From NCBI GenBank assembly GCA_025603075.1, contig MU626437.1, positions 1 to 38,960 of the forward strand: a stretch of DNA of 38,960 nucleotides, in the 5' to 3' direction. The notes below the pieces were generated by a model. It saw only the letters and a list, made by a program, of their open reading frames with translations. It was not told the DNA's origin and searched no databases. Below, one piece after another: positions 22,962 through 34,168 of the stretch. The translations under genes and the position numbers were made by a program. This DNA is from Neoconidiobolus thromboides FSU 785. Taxonomy: Eukaryota > Entomophthoromycota > Entomophthoromycetes > Entomophthorales > Neoconidiobolaceae. Each line of letters begins with the position of its first letter. Within the stretch, counting starts at the first letter, position 1.

Positions 22962-24458
22962 ATGACCACAATATCAGAGCAATCTATATCGCACAACCTT
23001 TTACTCAAAGCAAAAAAGAATAGGAAATCAATTCAGACTAGTTCCTTCTTACAAAAAATTCAAGAAGATGAACTGACAACAACAACTATTCAAAAGATCT
23101 CAACTTCACCAATTTTATCTCAACCAACGAACACCATTTATAAAGACCCTATAACTTCAGCAAGAACTTCTCGTCCTTCTTTACCACTTTCACGTTCAAA
23201 GAGTTTAGATAAAAGAGATTTAACCATCAATCCCCCACTACCACGTTTTGGTCACTCTCTTATTACCAAACAACCTCCTGTGATGCGAGCTTCACTCCAA
23301 TCAAATCCTTCTTATTCCTTAAGTATGAATCAGATGAGCTCTGAGGACATGTCTAAAGAACGTATTTCAAGATGCAGGACACGCAAAACATTGATGAATA
23401 TACCAAGTTTCCAAACGATTCATTCAATTGTGGAAGTGGAACATCGATTTGTTAAAACAAAACCATTACTTTCTTATAAGCGTTGTTTATTAAAGCAAGG
23501 GGTTATTATCAAAGATAATGGGAAAACACAATCTAATCGACAATTTTTTTTATTTAATGATATCCTTGTTTATGGAGCTATATTAACAGAGGAACAATCA
23601 AAACAATTTGGTAAAGAATTGTTTAAACAAATAACGGTATCTTTGGGCAATTTATGGATAGAAACCTGTGTTGAGAGTGATTTAGCTTTATGGATGACTA
23701 CAGAGAAAGAACATTTTAAAGTTTTATTTTTAAGCTTAAAAGATAAAAAGGAATGGTTTGAAGCTATACAAATGGCACTTTATGAATATCGTAACCGACC
23801 ACGTAATAAATCTTTACTCCACCATGATAATGATCCCAATGATTCTTTAAGTTCAAGTATGGCTCATTTTTTTAAAGCTCTATCGTTACCTGGATCCCCA
23901 GTAGTAAAAACTTTACGTGGTTGGACAATGTCTAGAAAACTTAGTTTCACTTCAGTGACTAGTGAAGATTCTGCTTCAAGTTCTGTTTCTTGGATCCCTG
24001 ATAACCAAGCTGAAAACTGCATGGTTTGCCAAGAGACCAAATTTTCAATAATGGTACGTAAACATCATTGTCGTTTTTGTGGACTTATCATCTGCTTTAA
24101 ATGCTCCCATTATCAGTTATCAAACGGTAAAAAAATCCGCTCTTGTTCACCTTGTCATCAAAAGTTAAGTAAAGGTGTTCTAGAGAATAAAGCAAGTGCA
24201 GACAAATTAAATGCTTCTCTTCTTAAACCCACTCCAAGAACGACGTATAGAACCAATTCTTCAGAAACTATTAAATCTCCACCAAATTCTGATAAAACTT
24301 TACTGCCTCGTTCAAGTCCCATTAGTACCGGTACATTATCTGATTCTGGTTCTGAACGTACTTTCGGGTCAAATCATTCTAACAAGCCTAGCACTAGTCA
24401 ACAACGCGCCCATCATATTTCCCCTCTTAATCCCTCCCATCCCGCTCATGGGTCGTAA
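22962..24458 (+). CDS. PH and FYVE domain protein
   Basis: A 498-aa single-exon protein predicted to bind PI3P-rich endosome or vacuole membranes. Residues 1-160 are basic, Ser/Thr-rich and probably disordered. A PH domain spans about 170-277 (CLLKQGVIIK start, RQFFLFNDILVYG, ending KEWFEAIQMAL with the conserved PH-domain Trp). A FYVE finger spans 344-404: WxxD as WIPD (344-347), zinc ligands C353/C356, C370/C373, C378/C381, C395/C398, and the lipid-binding RKHHCR (366-371). The tail is Ser/Pro-rich. The order PH then FYVE recalls Phafin (PLEKHF) and FGD proteins; no RhoGEF domain is present, but the N-terminal extension is longer than in Phafins. Orthology is not settled. Confidence 0.92.
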   Translation: MTTISEQSISHNLLLKAKKNRKSIQTSSFLQKIQEDELTTTTIQKISTSPILSQPTNTIYKDPITSARTSRPSLPLSRSKSLDKRDLTINPPLPRFGHSLITKQPPVMRASLQSNPSYSLSMNQMSSEDMSKERISRCRTRKTLMNIPSFQTIHSIVEVEHRFVKTKPLLSYKRCLLKQGVIIKDNGKTQSNRQFFLFNDILVYGAILTEEQSKQFGKELFKQITVSLGNLWIETCVESDLALWMTTEKEHFKVLFLSLKDKKEWFEAIQMALYEYRNRPRNKSLLHHDNDPNDSLSSSMAHFFKALSLPGSPVVKTLRGWTMSRKLSFTSVTSEDSASSSVSWIPDNQAENCMVCQETKFSIMVRKHHCRFCGLIICFKCSHYQLSNGKKIRSCSPCHQKLSKGVLENKASADKLNASLLKPTPRTTYRTNSSETIKSPPNSDKTLLPRSSPISTGTLSDSGSERTFGSNHSNKPSTSQQRAHHISPLNPSHPAHGS

Positions 24459-25032
24459 TCTATGTTTATTTTTTAATTATATTGCTTCAAGTTTACAAGC
24501 AAAAAAAAGTTATATTAATTAGTTGAGTTAATTATTTTATACAATAAATAAAAAATATATTTATAATGACTTTTATTTAAATTTTATGTTAATGTTAAAG
24601 ATATTGACAATAGGACTGTTTTTAATAGCTGGAAGTAAATCGTTGTTAATTTTTTAACTGTTATGGTTGCACATAAAATAAATTTTAGTATTAAACCTAC
24701 TAAAAATAAGTAGTAATTTAAGATAGTTTAAACAACTATGTTTAAACCTTAAAAAAATAGAAACTTTAATTCAAATTAACTAGTTAAAACAATAGCAGCT
24801 CAATAAAAAAGTACTAACAATTTTAATCACAGCTTCTTGTTTTACACTACCAATTATAGCCCTAAAAGTGAAGAACATAACAATAAAATGGTATAACTAT
24901 TAACGTTTAACTAAAATTATAATCACATTTTAAATGTTATTAAATAGTTTAAGGAGATGCTATTTAATTAGATTCATAAATTGATCCATTTTTTATGAAA
25001 ATAAGAAATTCCCCCTTTTTTATTTATATTTA

Positions 25033-25147
25033 ATTAAAATATGGGATATGTTTTTTTTACTTGTGTTTATTAATAAGTTTTTTGAAAATCTATATTGTAT
25101 AATAAATGGACAATATAAAGTATGACATCCTTATCCCATATTTTAAT
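25033..25147. mobile_element. 115-bp MITE-like element, 16-bp perfect inverted ends
   Basis: The left end ATTAAAATATGGGATA (25033-25048) and right end TATCCCATATTTTAAT (25132-25147) are perfect reverse complements. The left end continues TGTTTTTTTT, much like reverse-orientation copies of the main MITE family, but the interior differs. The outermost bases may be flanking TA-rich target sequence. Confidence 0.65.
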
Positions 25148-26385
25148 ATTTGTCTTTTAAGGGATTTATATTTTAAAAAAGAGTTATTAAACTTAAAGTA
25201 AGGAGTTAAAGAAAGTATTGTTTTATAGTCTAAAACTATTTAAAAAGTTAATACTTAGTTTATTAAGATGATTATCGGTGTAGAAATAAATTAAAATACA
25301 CAAAATTATTTTAAATATAATAACATAATAAAAAATCTGAAACCGAAATTATAGCTTTTCATATAGTTTTTTAATCAAAATAGGGATAAAACGAATCTAC
25401 TATTAAAAAAATACTATTCAATGATTTAGGAGTAAAACCTCACCAGTTAGTAAACCTAGTATGATAATCTTTTTTCTATAGCAGTTATTCAAATAGTAGT
25501 TTATTTTTAATTATTTTTGTGGATTAAAAAAAGAGTTGTAAACATTTCTATATACTAATATGAACTTCTATCTATTGTCATTGATAATATGCTTATTAAT
25601 AATAAATAAAAATCATATTTAAATAACAATTTAACTGTATTTTATGTCCCAAAAAACATCTAAAAAGATTTATGATCGATTCTAATTATATTAAGCTTGA
25701 TTTTTTATCTTTATTTCTTATTAATATTCATTTTTTCAAAGTAGGAGAAATAGAAAGAATAATAATATATATAAATTCTGCTATTATTACAACATAATAT
25801 TATTCTACTTATTAAGTCTGGCATTTTGTCTTTATTTTCTATTTTTATTTTAATATGCTTTTTTACTATTGAATAGATATAAGGAATAATAATAAATAAC
25901 AATTTCGTAACTATTATTGTGGTATAACACTATTTTATCTATTTGCTGTTTATATTAATTTCAATAACCAAATGGTTTTAAATCATAGTAAAAAAATTGA
26001 TAAAATGAAGTACAAGTATATATCAAATAGTTTTGGAACTTGGACTATTAACTGGTAAGGCTTTAATATCAGTTTTTTACATATAATTACTAGCTTTGTA
26101 AGATATAACAAAAACAGTTAAAGCATGACAATTTAATGAATATAACTACCATTCACTTAATATTTCAGAATTAAAACACCTGGGGTTTTGTACCTTTCAA
26201 GGTATTAAAAAGCTACCATTCACCAAAAGTAGTAATAACAAGGCAAGTGGTATATAGATAAAGTATTATATATATGCTTTTTGTTGTTTATAGTTATTAA
26301 TGCAAGAAGATTTAATTCTCGTTATATAGAAAAAGAAGGTCGACTATTTTATTAAAAATTAAAAAAGCCTTAAGTAATTTAGGTT

Positions 26386-26471
26386 TGTCCGGTATCGTTA
26401 TTAAAGAGAAAAAAGAAAATGTTAAGTTAAAGGTTTTAAAATTCAAATCATGAAATTCCGGATATCGGACA
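26386..26471. mobile_element. 86-bp MITE-like element with TGTCCG ends
   Basis: Starts TGTCCGGTATC and ends GATATCGGACA; the ends are reverse complements at 10 of 11 positions. GC-rich ends in very AT-rich surroundings argue against chance. No coding capacity. The ends are reminiscent of, but not the same as, those of the element at 38235. Confidence 0.55.
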
Positions 26472-27054
26472 TTGTCAGCTTTATAATTTAAAACGATTTA
26501 ACCATTTATTGATAATTAATCATATAATTTTTATACCACATTGTTCCATTTTACAATTTATAAAATAACAACTCGACAGCATGATTTGAAATTCAATGAA
26601 TGCTTTCATTATAACGCCTTAATGGGAGTTATACTTAAAATAAACAGTTATTAGTGGAGGATGTTTAATTTTAATTGCATAATAAAGGCATAACTGATAT
26701 AAAATAATAATTCAACAGAGCAACAAAGTTAAAGCTTTGATTATTTAATCACTTTATCATCCTTTAATAGGTGCTTTTTATCTTCATATACTGTAGTTTG
26801 CAATACTATGTATAATAAGCAAAGCAAGCTAAAAGTAAAAGACAATAAACTCTCAGTTTAAGCCTGTAAATTTTTATTAAAACTACTAAATTTAGCAAGT
26901 GCCAATCCTGGGGATGAGAAATACTTTAAAGAAGAATATAAATTTAAAGAATAAAAAATAAAATAAAATGAAATGAAAACTCAATCTTATTCACTTTTAT
27001 TTAACTTTTCTCTTTTCCTTTGACAATCTAATACAGTCCAATTAAAAAAGAAGA

Positions 27055-27927
27055 ATGAGCAAAGTAAAAGTATTCCTAAATGTCCACGACTTGGAGCCCT
27101 CACGTAGCGTGGAGTCCAATTTAGTTCCAAAAAAAGGATTATTAATAATTCGTGGAATATTATCTTTATTTCAATTTATAGTTTTGGTTTTATTAATTGT
27201 ACAAAACTATAATAGTCCATTAACCTTTGGTATGTTTCTGACAAATTTTGGGTTCTATGGTTTATCGATTTATATCTGGGTAAATATATTAACTAATTTA
27301 TTGAAACATATGAACTAACGTATAAATTCATCATAGTGGTCCTTTTATTTAAGCGTGCGCGCTGTCCGACACACAAAAAGATACCAACCATTTGAAACTA
27401 CACACTATACAATTCATTTCATCTATCAGTTGCTTTATGAATCTATGTTGATCTATCACTTCATCATATCTATTATTTACTGGTCATTATTAGCTAACTC
27501 TGAGGTCTCTACACTCCCTTCTTTAGCATTGTTTTTAACCATTGCTCGTCATCTCTTTAATTTTGTCTTTATGCTGATTGAATTCCTTTTCTCGAGAAAT
27601 ACTGTCTATTTTTCTCATTATCCAATACTTTTGCTGTTTGGGATTCTTTATATTTGTTTAGCTCTTTTAATCCATTCTATGTAAGTTTTATTATGTCGTT
27701 TATTCAATTATCTAATTGCTGATATATCTCTTTATAGCAATGATGTCTGGGCATATCCCTTTTTAGATTATAAGAAATCTCCACTAACATTTGGTTTAGT
27801 TATTGGTGGTATCTTTATCTTTAGTTTACTCTATTATTTATTGTTGTCTTATCTTCATAAATTGAGGGATAGATTGTTTGCTAAAAGATATGTTAAAGTG
27901 AGTTCTATGGTTACAAGAGAGCCTTGA
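27055..27927 (+). CDS. FAR-17a/AIG1-like multi-pass membrane protein (paralog 1)
   Basis: Three exons, 27055-27279, 27337-27680, 27738-27927; 252 aa with about six hydrophobic segments (near 28-50, 56-80, 105-127, 138-160, 168-192, 209-232). I assign it to the FAR-17a/AIG1-like family from FLTNFGFYGLSIY (61-73), the HLFNFVFMLIE segment with His147, and WAYPFLDY before the last helix, which resembles the WVYPFL motif of animal AIG1. AIG1 and ADTRP hydrolyse fatty-acid esters of hydroxy fatty acids through a Thr and a His; Thr63 and His147 occupy the matching places. A basic tail (KLRDRLFAKR) ends it. A rolling-stone-like family is the alternative. Paralogs lie at 30707 and 36336. Confidence 0.75.
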
Positions 27928-29189
27928 CAATATAATTAATAATACTGATAGTGATTACTTTTTTACGTTTTATTAATTAAATCTTTAGTAAAGTTGATTT
28001 CTTTAAATGAAAATTCCATTTTTCGATTTTTTAAATATGAGTATATTTTTGCATAAATTGTTAAAGAATTAGTGATGTAAGTAGTTAAATACAGTAGCTA
28101 ATTAATTAAATGTTTTTAATATATTTTATTCTAAAGATATATTCTCATAATTTTTTCTCACGTATAACTTTTCTAAGTTATTTATAAACATAAGCCGGTG
28201 CTATGAAACTTAGAATCAATTAAACCATGTTTAAAAGCAATTAACACTCCATTATTATTTGTTAAACAAAACAACTTTAACTAACTTAATAAAATGATAA
28301 TAGATAATAAAATATTATAAAGAACAAATTTATTAATTAATTTATTTTATTCCTTCAGCTTATATTTCCTATCAATAAAAAATTTGTTTAATAAAAAATT
28401 TTAAGCTATTGTAATACCAATTGACCCTCCTAAAGAGCTTTAAATTTTTTCCACATGTACACCATTTAATTTCACAAATCCGAGTTCTAGTATACAACTA
28501 AAGTAAAAAGTATACATAAACATAATAACGTTAATAAAGAAATTCATTATCATCATCACATCGTAAACTCCAGTCTTTTTTTTAATTATTTTTAAATAAA
28601 ATATCCGTATGTTTCAACTAAACACTAAAAAACAACACAATGAATTACTAATACTATTGGATTAATTAACAATTTAATATTACTAGATCCTTAATTTTGC
28701 CATAATATAGCTTATATAAATAATCTAATTGTAAAATAAAAGCATAAGCTTCACTACAAAAAAAGAAAATAAACTTCAAATAGATATGCTGATCTCAAAT
28801 GTTAAATTCAACATGTCTGTCATTTATAGACCCACTAACAAAACTACTAATTTGAAAATCACTTTCTTCTTAATTATTATAAATTATTGATATAATAAAA
28901 CTAAGTTTAAAGATATAATTAATAATAATAATAACAAATAATATTTTACTTCTTAAACCCATTTAACAACTGCTAGTTTCCAAGTTTGCTATTTTTAATA
29001 TCCTTTAATCAAAGTAATCTAGCCTAGTAATAGGAAAGCATACTTAAATAAACAGTTAAATTTTCAATCTATCAACTCTTATACTTATAAAAAGTATCTC
29101 GAAACTTTTCCAAAAAGACAAATAATTCCTCTCTTTCACACTCTTCATCACACTAAATACCATTAACAAAAACCTTAAACCAACTACGG

Positions 29190-29400
29190 TTAATTCAAAA
29201 GCGCTAAATCTCGATGAAGTGTATTAATCAACACATTTAATTGAATTTGTCTAAGACCAACTTTCATTACCTTATTCTCGTAATCAACTTCCATCTTATC
29301 CTCTCTCATCCTTATAGTAACTTCATTATCGATTTACATATCTCCAGAAAATGGTCTGACTAAATATTCATCATTTATTTAAAGATGAAAATTTCTTACC
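29190..29400 (-). pseudogene. short protein-like decayed frame, unrecognised
   Basis: On the minus strand, 47 sense codons run from 29333 to a stop at 29190 with a charged, protein-like composition (MREDKMEVDYENK, then a leucine-rich LNVLINTLHRDLALLN end). The same frame continues upstream past one stop (YLVRPFSGDM). Flanking sequence up to about 29950 also shows isolated protein-like blocks broken by stops. No family recognised; chance is possible. Confidence 0.2.
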
Positions 29401-30282
29401 TCGAAAAAAGTTAAAAAAACCAGCTGCATCTTTCAATGTGTTTCTTAGTTAAATAGAAAAAATAAATTCAGCTTCTGAATAACTAAATTCTAATATAAAT
29501 CTTTTACTTCATCTAACAATACTCCTAAGGATAAAATGTAACTCGTTCTGTCTATTTTGCTAGTTTGAAACCTTTGCAGGCCTCTAGCTTTTTTAGCTCT
29601 TTGAATAAGTTATAAAACAAAAGTACTATTTATATAAATAGCCTTATTAGTTTCATCTCTTACAATATTGATATTTATATAAAATAGAAATTACGACAGT
29701 CAAATAAAATCACTTGGTTCTCTAATTTAAAAACTTCAACATGATTAAATCAAAGAACTTAGGATGTTGCTTTTATCTAGGTTGATCTCATGTAGTAAAC
29801 AGCTTAATATCACATGCTCCCAGGCTAGAATTGACAATACTTCATTTCTTGGCTAAAAATGCTTGAGATTAATATCTTTGGGGCGGGGTTTGAGCTTTAG
29901 AGGATCTTTTAGAGAATTGAAATAAAGTTGGATTCTAAAATATTTCTCACACAGAAAAGAAGTAAGATTGTTTTTTCAATAAAAAATCAAATGATTTATG
30001 GTTTTCTTCTCATACAATTTCAAATTTTCCTTCAAAATGACGTAAAAAAATCCCTTATTTCAATATAAATAAATAATTATAAATTGGTGGACATTATAAT
30101 ATATTGATTTCATTAATTAAAATATGATATCTATTTTATTTACGTTTTAATTTGTCAAATTTTGAAAAACGGATTTTTTCCCCTAAAAGTTGAGAAATAT
30201 TACGAGATTTTTATTATTAGATATTTTCATAGCTAGTTTAATATTTTCAAAAAAGGAGAAAAGTTATTGGTTACAACAGTAA

Positions 30283-30386
30283 ATGGGGATGTATTTTTGT
30301 GTTTAAGAATTTTAATAGCAATTTTTCCGCTCAAATAGTGCTTAAAAGATGGAAAAAGCGATGAAGTCAAAAAAAGCATCCCCAAA
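30283..30386 (+). mobile_element. MITE copy f
   Basis: Well-kept forward copy: ATGGGGATGTATTTTTGTG at the left, GATGAAGTC then AAAAAAGCATCCCCA at the right, with the internal TTTCCGCTCAAATAGTGC motif. It lies 0.3 kb downstream of paralog 2. Confidence 0.88.
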
Positions 30387-30706
30387 TTCTACTTTTAAAT
30401 TGTTTAAAAATTTTCAACCAAACCTATTATCTAAAAAAACACAGTAGAAAATTTGCTGTCATTATACATTTTATCATATTTTTATTTCAAAAAATAGTAG
30501 ATGACTATTCATGAAAATATTTAATAGCATAATTTTATAACTTATAAAAATGTACATATACAATGATGAAACATTGAAGCATTAAAATAGGAAAATCTTT
30601 AATTTAACAATTTATTATTATAATATAAAATTTTATCAAGCCTCAATAAAAAACACAATTAAATAAATGAGATTAGTAAACAACAACAGAGCACCCATCC
30701 TTATTA

Positions 30707-31514
30707 TTACAACTGAGTAATAACATCCATATTTTTTGTTTTTCTCCTGCCAAAACAATCTCTTGTATGATGAATTGCCACAAAAATCGAAAATATAACT
30801 ATACAAAGGATCAAACTACCACATACTACTCCAGCAAACAAACTAGGATTTTCAATATAATTTAAAAAGAAATAGACCCAAATGTTATATCTATAAAAAA
30901 TATATTAATACTAAAATTACTAATAATATATATAAATTTTACCTCAAATGAAATAGTAGTGCATAAGGTAAATAGATCAAAAGAGTCATTAAAACAAATG
31001 GAAGATAATTAAAAAAGATAGGATTACAGCTTAAAAGCACTTCCAATATCATAGTTAAAAAACTAATTCCATGAAAACTAATAGCTAAAAAATAGTCTAT
31101 AGGTAAACTATTAGGGCCCAAAGCCTCACTTGCTAAGAGTGACCAGTAAATCAAGAATATCAACGTTGTCAATGTAAAGCAAGTCCCGTACAGCCAAAGA
31201 TAACCAAATTTTAACGTCCAATGAGTATTTTCGTAGGGGATATATGATTGCCTCGATAAATGATATCTTAATGATACATAAAATGATATTCCCATATAAA
31301 CTGTTAAACCATAATATATCAAATTTGATAAATACATTACAAAACTTAGCGGCTGTTGATAGTTGTAGATGATATTAATGACGTGGACTATAATCATGTA
31401 GAAAAATATTATACTACGGATGAATAGTAAGACAGTTGGGGACACATAATTGGAGGTTACTGTGAGTTCTCCATGATATTCCTCTAAACGTAAGATGCTA
31501 CGATATTTTAGCAT
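30707..31514 (-). CDS. FAR-17a/AIG1-like multi-pass membrane protein (paralog 2, Ser variant)
   Basis: Two exons, 31514-30943 and 30890-30707; 251 aa. I chose the ATG at 31514 because it gives the same N-terminal length as the other two paralogs; an in-frame ATG at 31577 would add 21 residues. About six hydrophobic segments. Aligned blocks: YLSNLIYYGLTVY (61-73), YWSLLA (123-128), FHGISFLTMILEVLL with His148, and YNIWVYFFLNY before the last helix. The position holding the predicted catalytic Thr in the other copies is Ser63 here. It has lost the first intron that paralogs 1 and 3 share just after this block, but keeps the later one. Confidence 0.75.
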
Positions 31515-32996
31515 TATTATATGTTGAAACTGGGAAAGAATTGTTGTAATGAGATAAGATTTAAAAAGATAAATCAATGAATATATATAAAAATGACACT
31601 AATTTATATTTTAAGTGGATTCTAGGTTTCTCCAAGTTTTAAATAATCATTATCTCAAGTCAATTTTAAGGGGAAAAGATGGATAAAAAGCTTGAGTAAC
31701 AAACTTTAAAGCTTTAAAAATAAACTACTTGGTTCGTTTTTTAATAGTTTTTCACCTTTTTTTAGTCGAGTTTTTGGGGTAGATATAATACACTCAATTG
31801 CTTTATAAAGTAGTTTTTTAATTAAAAATTTTAAAATCGATTCAAGTAGAAGTTCACTTGAACTTTGAAGTTTGAAAGATCAAAAGTTACGTGCAATGAA
31901 AACCTAAATGAAATTTTTCAAATTTATAGTAAATGATAATTTATAAATTAGATACTTGATAAATATATTCAGGTATAGAAAAGTAAACTAGAAAATATAA
32001 CTTTTTTATATTTTCATACTTTTGTTTTCAAACCAGCTTTTAAGAGCATAATTTATAAACTAAGCGTTAATTTGCTAAATTTAGATGCAAGTTGATTAAG
32101 CCTTTAAGTTAAATTAAGTTTAATCTATATTTTTATGAAAATAAAATGCTAAGAAAAAAAGAATTTTTATTTTCAAACCTTGATTAATTTGATTCTTATT
32201 TGATATAGTTAAAGAAGTTGAATCTTTTTATACTTAGGTAGGAATTGAAAGATTGAAAAGTAGTGTTAATTGAAACTATAAAAACTTAATTTGTTTATCT
32301 TTGATACAGTACTTTCATAGAATTAATATTATTAATGATGGTAGTATAATTGAATAATTCGTTAAAGGTTTAAACAGTAGCTATTGTTTTAATAAAATTG
32401 TAACAAAGCTATAAAAATTAAACATATTTAAACATATTAAACACATTTAAAACAAAAGCTTAGAAAATAATTATAGTAAACTAACAATAGCATATTTTCA
32501 TATTTTTATCCTTTATTACTATATCTTATTTAGCTTTTCATTTATTTATGCTTAAATATTATGTTTTTTGTATAGTCTTATTGTATTTGATTGAGAGCTG
32601 CTAAATGATTATCATTTATACTGTATTACAGTTATTTATTTGCATTATCATCTTTGACAATATTAATCTATAAAAGTGTTCTATCTTTCTTTATAAAATT
32701 AAATTAAATTTCAACTAATAGCAAAAATGATGCAAATTACATCAAGTATCTATTTTGTTTTTCAAACTGATTTAACAAATCCATTAATTTGTAATTCTTG
32801 CAATATAAAATTATTTATAAAACAAATCTACTAATGAATAATACTTTTAGATATAAAATAATTAATCCAATTGTAAAAAGCTCAAATTTTGTCTGTATGT
32901 TAAAACTTATTTTTGACTTAGAGTTAACTAGTCTTTTGCATATCTAATGTTATTATATATATAATAAACATAGCTAAAGCTATGGAAATTTCTAGG
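31515..32996. other. intergenic upstream of paralog 2
   Basis: 1.5 kb, AT-rich, no gene or repeat recognised. Presumably contains the promoter of paralog 2 next to 31514. Confidence 0.5.
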
Positions 32997-33070
32997 GCTC
33001 GTATGGCGCAATTGGCTAGCGCGTCCGACTGTTAATCGGGAGGTTACTGGTTCGATCCCAGTTATGAGCG
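32997..33070 (+). tRNA. tRNA-Asn (anticodon GTT)
   Basis: 74 nt; acceptor GCTCGTA/TATGAGC with discriminator G, anticodon loop CTGTTAA, T loop TTCGATC. Box A (TGGCGCAATTGG) and box B (GGTTCGATCCC) are intact and no intron is present. A T-run follows near 33077-33083. An identical copy lies on the other strand at 37983. Confidence 0.96.
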
Positions 33071-33543
33071 TCTATAATTTTTTGTGTAAAGTATAGCTGG
33101 TTTACATTTATATATGCAATGGTTAACTGTTATTTAAAAATAGAAGTTCAAATAAAGTTTTTATTACAGCCTAAAAATTAAGCTTTAAAAAAACTAAATA
33201 TCTAAATTTAAGTAATTATATAACCATAAAATTAGTCTGAAGTTTCCCAATCCTTTAATTTTGTAAAAGTCGATTATTCACTATTTATAGATTTTAATAT
33301 AAATATTTATTAAAATCTATCAAATTAATATTTCTAGATAAATTCACTGTTTAAGCTCTTATTTGATAATTTTTATATTTTAAATACTTTTGGTGATTTG
33401 GGAAACATGTTCAAGCTTTTTACTAATTTAATTAAAAATTTAGCTAAAAATTATAGTCTATTTAAAAAATTTCATTAAAACTCAATGAACAGCTACTTAC
33501 GATTAAATATAGATGTTTCCCACAAGTTGTGTCCAAGTAAAAT
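33071..33543. other. intergenic between tRNA-Asn and tRNA-Glu
   Basis: AT-rich; no gene, repeat or signal recognised apart from the Pol III terminator of tRNA-Asn. Confidence 0.5.
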
Positions 33544-33615
33544 TTCTTCATGGTCCAGTGGTTAGGATTTTCCGCTTTCACCGGAACGGCCGGGGTTCGA
33601 TTCCCCGTGAGGAAG
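33544..33615 (+). tRNA. tRNA-Glu (anticodon TTC)
   Basis: 72 nt; acceptor TTCTTCA/TGAGGAA with discriminator G, anticodon stem TTCCG/CGGAA with loop CTTTCAC, T arm CGGGG-TTCGATT-CCCCG. Box B is intact. No intron. MITE copy g starts 95 bp downstream. Confidence 0.95.
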
Positions 33616-34168
33616 TACTAAACATCTGTTTTATAATTGTGCTTGATTTTTTGTATAATTTTGGTTTCTAAAACAACTAGTATGTAAAATATAAATATAA
33701 AAACTGATAATATGGGGATGTATTTTTGTGTTCAAGAATTTTATTAACCAATTCTCCGCTTAAATAGCGCTCAAAAAACGAAAAAATAATGAAGTCAAAA
33801 AAACACTCTCATATGTTTAAAAATGAGCCTTATTGAAGTTTTTCAATTATACAAATTTATTATTACCTTAAAGTGAATTAATAAATTGTTACCAATCAAG
33901 CAGTAGTTTAATTATAACTAATGTAAAATCTCAAAGATATCAAAATTTGAAGTTAAGCAAACAAAAACATGACTAAAAGAACAATTAATTCAACTCTATT
34001 CAAATTAAGCAACCACAAATCTCTTAAGATTTGATAATTTAAGTTATTCAAAAAGAATAAAAATTACAGATTGTCACACAAGCTCTCGCTTACGAAATTC
34101 AAAGCAAATTATTTTTACATATTTATCTACAAAAATCCAAATCAATAAATAAGAAAAAAAAAGCCAAA
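33616..34168. other. intergenic: tRNA-Glu to CSN2
   Basis: Contains MITE copy g (33711-33815) and the CSN2 promoter. Nothing else recognised. Confidence 0.5.
33711..33815 (+). mobile_element. MITE copy g
   Basis: Forward copy; left end TATGGGGATGTATTTTTGTG is perfect and flanked by TA, right end is eroded (ACACTCTCATA instead of ACATCCCCATA). The interior has CTTAAATAGCGCTC. Confidence 0.85.

Larger units (their letters stand above)
24459..27054. other. 2.6-kb AT-rich intergenic region
   Basis: No gene seen; short open frames here are AT-rich and show no protein-like composition. It contains two small inverted-terminal-repeat elements (25033-25147 and 26386-26471) and the promoter of the next gene. 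Confidence 0.5.
27928..30706. other. 2.8-kb AT-rich intergenic region
   Basis: Separates two convergent paralogs. It contains a possible decayed reading frame on the minus strand (29190-29400) and MITE copy f. The stretch 29150-29950 is less AT-biased than its surroundings and may be an old, unrecognised insertion. Confidence 0.45.

Noticed and set aside
25711-25902. 63-codon open frame on the minus strand
   Set aside because: Ile/Tyr/Lys-rich translation typical of AT-rich spacer.
31515-31577. Upstream ATG at 31577 as start of AIG1-like paralog 2
   Set aside because: It adds 21 hydrophobic residues absent from the other two paralogs; the ATG at 31514 gives matching N-termini and length.
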